From: Streptomyces lycii
Lineage (GTDB): Bacteria; Actinomycetota; Actinomycetes; Streptomycetales; Streptomycetaceae
DNA length: 64,000 bases
Direction: 5' to 3'
NCBI RefSeq assembly: GCF_009735685.1
Contig: NZ_WHPN01000404.1
Location: forward strand, 34,207-98,206
Shown one piece after another: positions 42,215 through 49,793 of the stretch. Under the pieces are notes generated by a model. The model was not told the DNA's origin. It did not search any database and was given only the letters and a program-made list of their open reading frames with translations. Position numbers and translations under genes: made by a program. Numbering within the stretch: position 1 is the stretch's first letter; the number at the start of each line of letters is the position of its first letter.

Positions 42215-43161
42215 CTTGCCCCGGCCGTCGCGGCGCGATTGGTCGAGCGCCGCTCCAGCTCTCCGTACCAGGCGGTGAGGGCTTGGCCGAGGGGCCCGTC
42301 GATCGTGTCGGCCGCCCGCCACGCCTGCTCGCGCTTGCCGTCCTTCCACAGCCGGTAGCTGCGCAGCGTCTCGGCCATCGCGTCCCAGCCGGGGTGGCCG
42401 GTCACGTCACGGGCCTCGACCTGGTCGAGCAGGCCGCCGAAGCCGTTCCAGGGTGTTCGCAGGTCGGGCATGATCTCGCTCGCCGGGAGCGAGGTGAGCA
42501 TGTCGGCCTGCTCGATGTGCTCGTCGTAGATGTGCAGCGAGCCGATGTGCAGGTGAAACTCGCCGAGTTCCGCATCGAGCCATCCGGCGACCAGCTCGTG
42601 CAACACGGTGTAGAAGAACACGTCGTACGGCATGCCGATCCATACGTCCTGGCCGCGCATCATGGTCGCCATGTGCAGGCGGCCGGCGCGCAGGTGGAAC
42701 CGGAACCCAAGGGTGCACGGCACGTCCTTGTGCCCTGCGGCGTCCTGGGCCGGGTCGTAGAGCTGGATCAGGGCTCGCCGGGAGTCGGGGTCGGCTTGGA
42801 GGATCTCGACGACGCGGGCGAGCTGGTCGACCTTGCCGGCCCAGTTCCGCATCCTGGGGCCGTACGCCCCCAGGAGGACGCCTTCGTCGGCGAACTGCCG
42901 CAGCCGGTTGTTGTAGTCGAAGATCCACGGGGCGTCGGAGCCGGACAGGTGCCAGACCGTCTCGGCCACGGCGAAGGCCGGATTCACGATGCGGACGGGC
43001 GGGGCGTAGAGCAGGCGGGCACGCGGCTGGGTGAGCAGCAGGTGCACATCGCGGACTTCGTGGGTGGCCATGCCCCGGGGGCTGATCTTCTCGCCGGACT
43101 TGGCCAGCGTGACGGCGCCGGAGAACAGCTCGGCGATGCTGTCGGCCGTGAGGGATGTCAT
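42211..43161 (-). CDS. Thymidylate-synthase-family pyrimidine nucleotide hydroxymethylase-like enzyme
   Basis: The 316-residue protein has the ThyA catalytic cysteine in 'DVPCTLGFRF' (Cys149). The phosphate-binding Arg pair is in 'DPDSRRALIQLYDP'. The motif 'RGQDVWIGMPYDVFFYTVL' aligns with RSCDVFLGLPFNIASYALL of E. coli ThyA, so the Asn that selects uracil (N177) is Asp180 here. The change is the one known in T4 dCMP hydroxymethylase. 'LHIYDEHIEQA' retains the His/Tyr that hold the sugar. I therefore predict hydroxymethylation of CMP or dCMP with methylene-tetrahydrofolate, like MilA of mildiomycin. A plain thymidylate synthase is less likely. Confidence 0.82.
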   Translation of the reverse strand: MTSLTADSIAELFSGAVTLAKSGEKISPRGMATHEVRDVHLLLTQPRARLLYAPPVRIVNPAFAVAETVWHLSGSDAPWIFDYNNRLRQFADEGVLLGAYGPRMRNWAGKVDQLARVVEILQADPDSRRALIQLYDPAQDAAGHKDVPCTLGFRFHLRAGRLHMATMMRGQDVWIGMPYDVFFYTVLHELVAGWLDAELGEFHLHIGSLHIYDEHIEQADMLTSLPASEIMPDLRTPWNGFGGLLDQVEARDVTGHPGWDAMAETLRSYRLWKDGKREQAWRAADTIDGPLGQALTAWYGELERRSTNRAATAGAR

Positions 43162-45005
43162 CGGACGGATGCTCCTTCGTCCTTGGGCGACGCAGCGGCG
43201 CCCGGGTGGTGGTGGGTGGAGTCGTCGGCCCTCGGGCCGGAGGTGGCGCGGTCGGTGATGAGCCGGGCGATCCGAGTGGCGCTGTCGCCGCGCCACCGGC
43301 AGACCGCGTCCAAGGCCGCCCGCGGGATCGGCGCAGGGCCCGCGCGCAAGCCGGAGAGTGCTTCGGCGACCTCACCGGCGGCCTCGCACCGGGTCGCCAG
43401 TCCGTGACCGGTCAGGCCCAGGGTGCGTTCGCCGGGCGGGCCGATTTCGAGGACCGGGATGCCGAGCAGCGCGGCTTCGATCCCGCACGTCGAGTACGCG
43501 CTCGCCAGGACGTCCGCGCCAGCGAGGCAGCCTCGGGCTCCGACTCGGGGATCGGCCACCGCGATGGGCGGCCCGGCGTCCCGCTTCACCAGAGCGGTGA
43601 AGGCGTCGGCTCCCTGCGCCGGGTGTGGAGCGATGACGAGCCCCCAGTCGCCGTCCGCCTCGGCGAGCCCGTCCAGGAGGAGGTCCGCGTGGGACTTGAG
43701 GTGATCGGGGTTGAAGGGCTGGCAGGCCCACACCGCGATCCGGGTCGGCGCGCGTCGGCCCCCCGGAGCGAGCAGCTTCTCCAAGTACCGCCGTTGTGCC
43801 TGGCGGCTCAGGCTGGCGAGGACGTCGAAGCGGGGCTGCCCGAGGACGTGCACCTCGGCCTCGGGGTGGCGCGCCCACCCACGGCCCAGGGCGAGGTCCC
43901 GCTCGCCCATGACGATGATGTCGCGGCTGTGCAGGGCCGGCCAGGCGACCGATTCCGCCGTCCACGCCCCGTGCTGGACGTGCACCGAGTTCGCTCCGTG
44001 CCGCTCGGCGGCGTGCGCGGCCAGCACGCCCAGTGGGCTGGTGTCGTTGCTCAGCAGGACGGTGTGCGGCCGGGTGGTCGACAGGATGTCGTCGAGCCAG
44101 CTCTCCGCCCGCACCACCGTCCGCCACGACGGCTGGGTGCAGCCCCCGCTGGTCTCCAAGAGCACGGACAAGAGCCTTACAAGCCGGGCAAGTTGGACGC
44201 CGTGGCCTTCCACTTGGACGACGTGCTCGTCGTCGGGGCGGTGGAGGCCCTCGGCGGTGCCGGAGACGGTGAAGAGGTCGCTCGGAGCCGAGCGCAGCTC
44301 GAAACCCATTGCCGGTCCCGCGCTGCATCGCTCGGCGGCATCAGTGGCGATATCGAGCAGGAGGCTCCTCTGCCCGCCTCGCGCCAGCTCGCCGAGAACG
44401 GGGGTCAGCGTGGCGGCATGGCGGGAGGTCCACGACAGCGCCAGAACGTCCTGCCGTCCGAGATCCGAGGGGAGCGGACTCGGCTCCGTGTTCGCCGTAC
44501 TCGTCCGGGCTCGGTTCCGGAGCTGGGTGGAGCGGGGCGGGTTGTGCGGTGCCGCAGCACCGAGCACGTACGCGACGCCGGACCATGTCACGGTGTAGGC
44601 CAGGTACTCACGCGAGCTGCTCGAACGCAGTCCCACGAGACCTTCGTAGGGGGCCAGGATCAGGGGCCCTGGGGCGGAGGCGAACGGTGCCCAGGAGTTC
44701 AGGGCCAGGAGCTTGCGCACGATCTCGGCGACGAAGCGTCGCACGGGGACGTGCTGAACGTGGAGCCAGTCGGCTCCGCCCGGGGTGGCGGCCCACTTGG
44801 CGCTGTAGCGGTCGACGGCCTCCATGACGTCTTCGACGCCGGAGCGCAGTAACTGCTTGTCGACGACCGTCGCATCAAGGTCCGTCGTGTGGATGTGGTC
44901 GGTTCGCGCGTGCGTAAGGGCGCCGGTTCCAACGAGAGTCCACGTCGGCTTCCCGGCGTTGGAGGAGCGGACCAGGCCGAGGCCACCAGCGGTGCGGGGG
45001 CTCAC
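43158..45005 (-). CDS. GT-B glycosyl/glycerophosphotransferase-like protein (surface-polysaccharide type)
   Basis: A 615-residue product whose C-terminal 300 residues have 'VLLSNDTSPLGVLAAHAAER', 'SVHVQHGAWTAESVAWPAL', 'EVHVLGQPRFDVLASL', 'VIAPHPAQGADAFTAL' and 'LASAYSTCGIEAALLGIPVL'. That is the arrangement of CDP-glycerol glycerophosphotransferase and related capsule GT-B enzymes. The N-terminal half is unassigned. GTG 45005 overlaps the HAD gene stop (GTGA). It probably transfers a sugar or polyol phosphate from an activated donor. The donor could be a CMP-activated compound made by the KdsB-like enzyme (inference). Confidence 0.72.
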   Translation of the reverse strand: MSPRTAGGLGLVRSSNAGKPTWTLVGTGALTHARTDHIHTTDLDATVVDKQLLRSGVEDVMEAVDRYSAKWAATPGGADWLHVQHVPVRRFVAEIVRKLLALNSWAPFASAPGPLILAPYEGLVGLRSSSSREYLAYTVTWSGVAYVLGAAAPHNPPRSTQLRNRARTSTANTEPSPLPSDLGRQDVLALSWTSRHAATLTPVLGELARGGQRSLLLDIATDAAERCSAGPAMGFELRSAPSDLFTVSGTAEGLHRPDDEHVVQVEGHGVQLARLVRLLSVLLETSGGCTQPSWRTVVRAESWLDDILSTTRPHTVLLSNDTSPLGVLAAHAAERHGANSVHVQHGAWTAESVAWPALHSRDIIVMGERDLALGRGWARHPEAEVHVLGQPRFDVLASLSRQAQRRYLEKLLAPGGRRAPTRIAVWACQPFNPDHLKSHADLLLDGLAEADGDWGLVIAPHPAQGADAFTALVKRDAGPPIAVADPRVGARGCLAGADVLASAYSTCGIEAALLGIPVLEIGPPGERTLGLTGHGLATRCEAAGEVAEALSGLRAGPAPIPRAALDAVCRWRGDSATRIARLITDRATSGPRADDSTHHHPGAAASPKDEGASVR

Positions 45006-45694
45006 ACCGTGCTCCCCTCGACGAGCTGCTTGGCGGGGAGGAGGCTCAGAAGTTCCCTGGGGGACGAGACCGTCTCCGGGGCGGGAGCCGTCGGCTGCCC
45101 GTAGCCCCACCCAGCGTGCACATAAGGGACGCCGGCGCGTGCGGCCGACTCCTGGTCGACCGCCATGTCACCCACGTAGACGGCGGAGGCGGGGTCGACT
45201 CCCAGGTCGACCAGCGCCAGGAGGAGCGGGTCCGGGGCCGGCTTCGTCCGGCCCGCGCCGGCGGGCGTGCGGATGGTCGCGAAGGGACACCCGAGGCGTG
45301 CGAGGAGCGGGGCCGCCCGGTCGACGTGCTTGGACGTCACGACGCCCAGCCGCCAGTCGGCGGCCACGAAGGCGTGGAGCGTCTCGACGATGCCGGCGAA
45401 CTCCTCCGCGAGGTGCGCGGTGGCCACGGACTCCGCCTCGTACGTCTGGCGGACCGCCTCGGCATCGGTCACACCCAGTCGCTGCATGATGTCGCCGAAC
45501 TCTCGGCCCAGGTGGCGCTCGTAGTCACGGAAGGGGAGCGCGACGCCGTGGATCTCCTGGACCCTCTGCCACGCCCTCCTCATCACGGGACGCGTGTCGA
45601 GGAGGACCCCGTCGAGGTCGAGGAGAAGAGCGCGCGACCCGTGGTCGCTCGGCGCGGCCGGAGCGGGTGGCGATCCGCAAGCGGGAACGGTCAT
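45002..45694 (-). CDS. HAD phosphatase (phosphoglycolate-phosphatase-like)
   Basis: The 230-residue product has 'ALLLDLDGVLLDTRPVMRRA' (DxD motif intact), 'WRLGVVTSKHVDRAAPLLAR', 'KPAPDPLLLALVDLGVDPAS' and 'VYVGDMAVDQESAARAG', all four HAD motifs, with an alpha cap. A sugar-phosphate or nucleotide phosphatase is expected, possibly supplying the free acid used by the KdsB-like enzyme in place of KdsC (inference). GTGA overlap with the next gene downstream. ATG 45694. Confidence 0.85.
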   Translation of the reverse strand: MTVPACGSPPAPAAPSDHGSRALLLDLDGVLLDTRPVMRRAWQRVQEIHGVALPFRDYERHLGREFGDIMQRLGVTDAEAVRQTYEAESVATAHLAEEFAGIVETLHAFVAADWRLGVVTSKHVDRAAPLLARLGCPFATIRTPAGAGRTKPAPDPLLLALVDLGVDPASAVYVGDMAVDQESAARAGVPYVHAGWGYGQPTAPAPETVSSPRELLSLLPAKQLVEGSTV

Positions 45695-45725
45695 GATCGT
45701 CCTCTCGTCAGGGTGTCGTCGTGCC

Positions 45726-46208
45726 TCAGAGGGCCGAAGCCGGGGCAAGTTCCAACTCGGGGTACTGGGCCGGACCGCCGGCCTCCTCGAACGCCGCGTC
45801 GAGCAACGCCACGTGCAAGCGGTCCCATCGCCCTCGGGACTGCAGAGCACGCCCGTGGCGGGTCAGGGCCCACGCCTTGAGGGCCGTCGGATCCTGCATA
45901 AAGTTCCGCGCGTTCTGCCGCAGGACGGCGGGGGTGAACACCCTGAGATTGAGGCCGGTGCGCCAGAACTCAAGCCACCACTGGCACATCAGGAGCGGAC
46001 CCGATTCGTCGTCCTTGACGTGATCGGGATGGTTACGCACCCAGATCGGGTCCAAGTCCGGGTGTGTGGTCGCGACTTCGAGCATGCGGCCGTGGGCCTG
46101 GTGCACTGCCAACTCCAGGGACTGGCGGTGCTGCTGGCGACGCTGGGCGATGTGCACTGCGGACGCGAGGGCGATGGTGGTGGCCAGAGCGAGAACGGGA
46201 CGGTTCAT
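45726..46208 (-). CDS. DUF6082-like protein with N-terminal membrane segment
   Basis: The 160-residue product starts 'MNRPVLALATTIALASAVHI', a signal-anchor-like segment. It continues 'WWLEFWRTGLNLRVFTPAVL', 'ARNFMQDPTALKAWALTRHG' and 'HVALLDAAFEEAGG', the pattern I associate with DUF6082, an uncharacterised Streptomyces family. It lies at the head of the biosynthetic train, 31 bases before the HAD gene. Likely membrane-anchored; role unknown. Confidence 0.72.
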   Translation of the reverse strand: MNRPVLALATTIALASAVHIAQRRQQHRQSLELAVHQAHGRMLEVATTHPDLDPIWVRNHPDHVKDDESGPLLMCQWWLEFWRTGLNLRVFTPAVLRQNARNFMQDPTALKAWALTRHGRALQSRGRWDRLHVALLDAAFEEAGGPAQYPELELAPASAL

Positions 46209-46302
46209 CTGCGACCTTTACTCGAGGATGGATGGGACGGTGTGGCAACCGGCGGCGGCATCCGGGGCAGTGGTGGTCGCCGTCGTGCTCGCTGGAGGAG
46301 AG

Positions 46303-46557
46303 TCAGGCCGCGTCCGGCGGGCCGTCAGCCGAAGGCGAGGTCGATCCGTCCGGCACGGCCGGCAGGCGCGAGAGCCGGTGAAAGCGCGAGAGGTCGAAGC
46401 CGCGCCCCTGAACCTCACCAGCGGGCACGGCGAAGAGGTCGATCCCCTCTTCGCTGGGTGCCGAAGGGACGACCTCCCTGATGGCGAGGAGCGCTTCGCC
46501 CTGCTCGCGGTGCGGAAGGAGGCGCGGCGCACGATCGATGTGTCCCTCGAAAGTCAT
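46303..46557 (-). CDS. Small hypothetical protein
   Basis: An 84-residue product ('MTFEGHIDRAPRLLPHREQG', 'LLAIREVVPSAPSEEGIDLF', 'RGFDLSRFHRLSRLPAVPDG'). The start ATG 46557 has a weak GAGGG upstream. It is in line with the other minus-strand genes, spaced 94 bases before the DUF6082 gene. No motif. Plausible but not certain as a gene. Confidence 0.5.
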   Translation of the reverse strand: MTFEGHIDRAPRLLPHREQGEALLAIREVVPSAPSEEGIDLFAVPAGEVQGRGFDLSRFHRLSRLPAVPDGSTSPSADGPPDAA

Positions 46558-46570
46558 GGTCAGCCCTCGG

Positions 46571-46669
46571 TCAGGTGTATTTGAAGGTGAAGACGAGCAC
46601 GACACTCACGGTGACGATCAGGGCGATCTGGGCGCTGATCTGCCGCCAGCCCCAGCCCTTCCTGTCCAT
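46571..46669 (-). CDS. Putative 32-residue membrane micropeptide
   Basis: Read on the minus strand, ATG 46669 opens a 33-codon frame with 'MDRKGWGWRQISAQIALIVT' followed by 'VSVVLVFTFKYT'. This is a basic, aromatic N-terminus and one ~18-residue transmembrane helix, stopping at TGA 46571. It fits between two co-directional genes with no overlap. The ribosome-binding site is weak. Tiny membrane proteins are often missed; confidence is moderate. Confidence 0.45.
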   Translation of the reverse strand: MDRKGWGWRQISAQIALIVTVSVVLVFTFKYT

Positions 46670-46687
46670 CCAGCGCGGTGGACGCCT

Positions 46688-47296
46688 TCAAGTCGGCGCT
46701 ACGGGCTCCTCGGAGATCACGAGGTGGAGAAACGCCCGGCAGTGCTCGCCCAGGTGTTTGATCACGGCGTGGTACTCGTCGTCATCGGAGCTGATGTTGT
46801 GCCGGTCGAGGACGAGCACTCCGTCGGCCAAGCCCTCTCGGAGCTGCCGCTCGGCTTCCCGCCAACCAGGTCGATCCCAAGGCGGCGTGTAGACGCCCTG
46901 GCTCGCACTGGATGCCGGGAAGTACGTCGTGGTCACCGGGACCGCCACATCGTGGAGCCGGGCGGCGATCGCGTAACCGAGCTGGTCGGCCTCAGCCTGT
47001 AGCGTCCCCCAGTCCTCGTCAGGTCGGGCCCTCGGACTCGGTACCAGGCTGTACGCCAGCACGCGCAGCGGCTGATCGGCCTGCGCGTTGACGGCCTGAC
47101 GGTAGAAGTGCTGACGGAAGCCTCGGAGTTGGCCAGCTCGGGACTGGCGCTTCACCTGGGCAGAGGTGCGAGGCCAGCTGGGGTGGTCACGGCCAGCGGT
47201 CGGCGCCCCACCGCCCGTGTGCTTCTCTCGCCCCCGATCAAAGGCGACGAGGCTCAACACGTCGGCTCCGTGCTTGATTGCGTTGTGCGGCGACAT
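46688..47296 (-). CDS. Hypothetical protein with a degenerate resolvase-like pattern
   Basis: About 202 residues from ATG 47296. The C-terminal part ('LRVLAYSLVPSPRARPDEDW', 'QAEADQLGYAIAARLHDVAV', 'RPGWREAERQLREGLADGVL', 'VLDRHNISSDDDEYHAVIKH') resembles the fold order of serine recombinase N-domains. It lacks the catalytic Ser motif and the key Arg residues, so it is likely a non-catalytic relative. The first ~75 residues are basic and may be spurious. It overlaps the HATPase gene upstream by 43 bases. Confidence 0.5.
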   Translation of the reverse strand: MSPHNAIKHGADVLSLVAFDRGREKHTGGGAPTAGRDHPSWPRTSAQVKRQSRAGQLRGFRQHFYRQAVNAQADQPLRVLAYSLVPSPRARPDEDWGTLQAEADQLGYAIAARLHDVAVPVTTTYFPASSASQGVYTPPWDRPGWREAERQLREGLADGVLVLDRHNISSDDDEYHAVIKHLGEHCRAFLHLVISEEPVAPT

Positions 47297-47772
47297 GGGG
47301 GTGCCTCCGTGAGAGTGGGGATGACCGCGTACGTCGTCCGGCCGCCGTCCGCGATGCCCCACCGAAGCGACAGGCAGGCGACGAGGTGCAGCCCTCGACC
47401 GCCGAGGCCGGCGGCACTTGCACGTCGTCGCCTCGCCGGTGCCGTGCTGTCGTCGGTGACTCGGATTCGAAGCTCGTGCTCGTCGTGTCGCAGTCGCAGT
47501 CGGACGTCCCCGGAACCGTGGATGATCGCGTTGGACACCAACTCCGAGACGACGAGCCGGGCGTCCTCTGCCGGCGTCTCCGGCAACGACCAGTGCTTCA
47601 GCACGGTGGCCGTCGTTCGTCGCGCTTGAGCGACGTGCACATCTACCGGCTCCATGGCCATCTCGAAGACGTGAGAGGCCAGCGGACACCGAGCGGTCGC
47701 GGCGCCGACGACGTGGGCGCCACCGTCGTCGCCCCGAGGTCGGGGCGGCATTGCTGTCCGGTGCGTGGTCAT
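47254..47772 (-). CDS. ATP-binding HATPase/anti-sigma-factor-like protein
   Basis: The 172-residue product has the GHKL N-box 'DARLVVSELVSNAIIHGSGD' and a G1/G2-like stretch 'RITDDST' (here 'RVTDDSTAP') and 'AGLGGRGLHLVACLSLRWG', typical of RsbW/SpoIIAB-like Streptomyces ATP-binding proteins. It is the first gene of the minus-strand train and is divergent from the XRE/TPR gene. Such HATPase-XRE pairs recur in Streptomyces as local regulators, so control of the train is the likely role. Confidence 0.8.
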   Translation of the reverse strand: MTTHRTAMPPRPRGDDGGAHVVGAATARCPLASHVFEMAMEPVDVHVAQARRTTATVLKHWSLPETPAEDARLVVSELVSNAIIHGSGDVRLRLRHDEHELRIRVTDDSTAPARRRRASAAGLGGRGLHLVACLSLRWGIADGGRTTYAVIPTLTEAPPCRRTTQSSTEPTC

Positions 47773-47818
47773 GAGCACATCGCACCGTGGCTGCGCGATC
47801 CGGGACAGGGGAAACCGG

Positions 47819-47868
47819 AGGGGGGAAATCTTTGTCAAGGGGGGAAAATCAGGGGGGAGTTGAGGGGA
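47819..47868 (+). promoter_or_regulatory. G-tract array in the divergent promoter region (G-quadruplex candidate)
   Basis: Three runs of six G and one of four G, separated by 13, 7 and 6 bases (47820-25, 47839-44, 47852-57, 47864-67), each followed by an A-rich trailer (GGGGGGAAA-TC type). It lies between the HATPase start and the XRE start, just upstream of TTGACT at 47872-47877, a possible -35. It can act as a repeated operator or fold as a four-stranded G structure. Confidence 0.6.
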
Positions 47869-47903
47869 GTATTGACTTTCTCCCACGGATAGGGGTCAGA
47901 CTC

Positions 47904-49151
47904 ATGGCAGTGGATCCATTTGCCGAGCTGCTCCGTCACCTGCGGCGTAACGCGAATCGGACGCAGGACGAGCAGGCCGGTGCGATCAACGCCGCTTCCG
48001 GCCGGGCAACGGTGACCCGCCGAGAGGTGAACCGGTACGAGAACGGTGCGAACGTTCCGACGGATCACACCCTGGGGAACATCGCTTTGGCCTGTGGCGT
48101 CCCGCTGGAGCCGCTGCTGCGCGAGGCGAAAGCCGCCCGCGCCAGGCGGCGAGAGAAGAACAAGGCCGAGGCGGAGGACCTGGACGACGTGAAACGCCGA
48201 ACGCTGCTGGGAGGCGCAGTCATCGGTGCGGCTGCGGCTGCCGAGCCGTGGGGCCGGCTGGCCTACGCACTCAGCAAGGGTTCCAAGATCGACCCTGAGT
48301 CCGCGGGGGTGCTTATTGATCATGCGGCCCGGTTGCACGTGGACGAGCTGAACGAGAGCGCGCTCAGCCTGCAGTCCCGCGTCGAGGCGCACTTGGACGC
48401 GATCACCGCAGCCCTTCCCCGCGCCGGAGCCCACGAGCGAGCCCTGACCATCGCGGCCGGGGAGACTGCCGCTCTTGCTGGGTGGGTCGCCTGGGACCTC
48501 GGCGAGCACGACAAGGCCACTTCCTATTACGGAGTGACCTCGGAGTGCGCGAAAAGGGCTGGACACCCCCCGCTGCGCGCTCTCGCTCTGGGCTACGCGA
48601 GCTACGGTGCCCCCAGCCCAGCGAAGGCGCTGGAGATGCTTTCGCAGGCAGCTCAGGACGTACGCGGACGTGGCAACGCAACCGCCGCAGCGTGGGCTCT
48701 GGGCCGGTACGCGGAGGAAGCCGCTCAGTCAGGCAATGACGCTGGCGCCCTTCGTGCTCTCGACCAGGCCAAATTCGCTTATGACTTCGCCGACCATACG
48801 AGCGAGCAGGCGTGGGTCCGCTTCGTGACGCCATACCGCATGGACTCGTTAACCCTCTCGGTCTACGGCGAACTCAAGCGTCAGGAGCTGACCGCCACGG
48901 CCGACTCCGCAGTCGAGCGCCTCGGCGGTGAACTACCCGAGTCCGGTGTGGTCGTCCTGGGTGACCTGGCGTCCGCCCTTCTGCGCGGCGGTGACGTAGA
49001 TCGCGGAGCCTACGTAGCGCACCAGTTCGCCGCAGCGGCGGAGTCGAAGCCCAACACCATGGGCCGGCAGCGGGCTCAGGCCATCGCTGCCGGGCTCCCC
49101 GACACTGAGCATGACCTGGCCAGCCACCTGCTGACGTTCGCGACGCTGTGA
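47904..49151 (+). CDS. XRE-family regulator with TPR-like C-terminal domain
   Basis: The 415-residue product has an N-terminal HTH ('FAELLRHLRRNANRTQDEQA', 'VTRREVNRYENGANVPTDHT') and a long helical domain of TPR-like repeats ('HERALTIAAGETAALAGWVA', 'KATSYYGVTSECAKRAGHPP', 'GDAGALRALDQAKFAYDFAD'-type pattern). This architecture is common in Streptomyces regulators paired with HATPase or small basic proteins. Divergent from the 16-kb minus-strand train, it is the obvious candidate regulator. ATG 47904; AGGGG lies upstream. Confidence 0.83.
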   Translation: MAVDPFAELLRHLRRNANRTQDEQAGAINAASGRATVTRREVNRYENGANVPTDHTLGNIALACGVPLEPLLREAKAARARRREKNKAEAEDLDDVKRRTLLGGAVIGAAAAAEPWGRLAYALSKGSKIDPESAGVLIDHAARLHVDELNESALSLQSRVEAHLDAITAALPRAGAHERALTIAAGETAALAGWVAWDLGEHDKATSYYGVTSECAKRAGHPPLRALALGYASYGAPSPAKALEMLSQAAQDVRGRGNATAAAWALGRYAEEAAQSGNDAGALRALDQAKFAYDFADHTSEQAWVRFVTPYRMDSLTLSVYGELKRQELTATADSAVERLGGELPESGVVVLGDLASALLRGGDVDRGAYVAHQFAAAAESKPNTMGRQRAQAIAAGLPDTEHDLASHLLTFATL

Positions 49152-49198
49152 AGCGTCGAAGCGCACAGGCTCGGAGCGAGGCGCTGTCGTGGGGGCCT

Positions 49199-49525
49199 TT
49201 ACCCTGGGCGCGTCTCGTCGACGACCCAGGACAGGTACGCCTCCGACCCTCCGGTCACAGGCAGCGTGACCCACTGGGGGACGTCGTACGGGTGCCTCTC
49301 GTGCAGCCATGCCTCTAGCGCGGGGAGGCGATCCGACGACGTCATGTAGGAGATCCGCCACTCCTGAGCCGCCTCGACCTTCCCCTGCCACCAGTAGAAG
49401 GCGGTGATGGGCGCATCGATGTGGACGCCCGCCGCCAGTTTGCTCTCAACAGCGCCTCTGGCGAGGGTCTTCGCCTGCTCCTCGTCGTCACTCGTCGTCT
49501 GCGCGATCACGATCTCGGGGTCCAT
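49199..49525 (-). CDS. cutA: CutA-type divalent-cation tolerance protein
   Basis: The 108-residue product shows the CutA pattern: 'IVIAQTTSDDEEQAKTLARG', 'KLAAGVHIDAPITAFYWWQG', 'EWRISYMTSSDRLPALEAWL' and 'HPYDVPQWVTLPVTGGSEAY'. Length and trimeric ferredoxin-like fold match the family. CutA is usually chromosomal, but it is present here between the XRE gene and the nuclease, so it may be cargo. No partner is evident. ATG 49525, with GGAGAGG upstream. Confidence 0.88.
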   Translation of the reverse strand: MDPEIVIAQTTSDDEEQAKTLARGAVESKLAAGVHIDAPITAFYWWQGKVEAAQEWRISYMTSSDRLPALEAWLHERHPYDVPQWVTLPVTGGSEAYLSWVVDETRPG

Positions 49526-49793
49526 GCGGCTACCTCTCCAGCTCGGGTACCGCGACCCTACCCATGTGTTCGACGCAGGCCAGCGAGAGGGGCGGAAGCG
49601 GCCCGTAGTGTTCGAGCCGCCATGATTTGAGAACGCCGGGCGCGCGAATCTGTTCCAGGTCTGCCGGGTTCAGTACCCCCGACCGACCGCCCCTGGGGAG
49701 CCGTCGAAGTGTCGCCGCCTCGTGGCGGCAGCACGGCGCCCAGTCGGTGCCGGGCGAGAGTGGACCTTCACCCGCGAGTGGGCGCCCGCGCCC

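Noticed and set aside
49199..49525. CutA as part of the biosynthetic train
   Set aside because: It is beyond the XRE gene, separately oriented, and has a general metal-tolerance family assignment.
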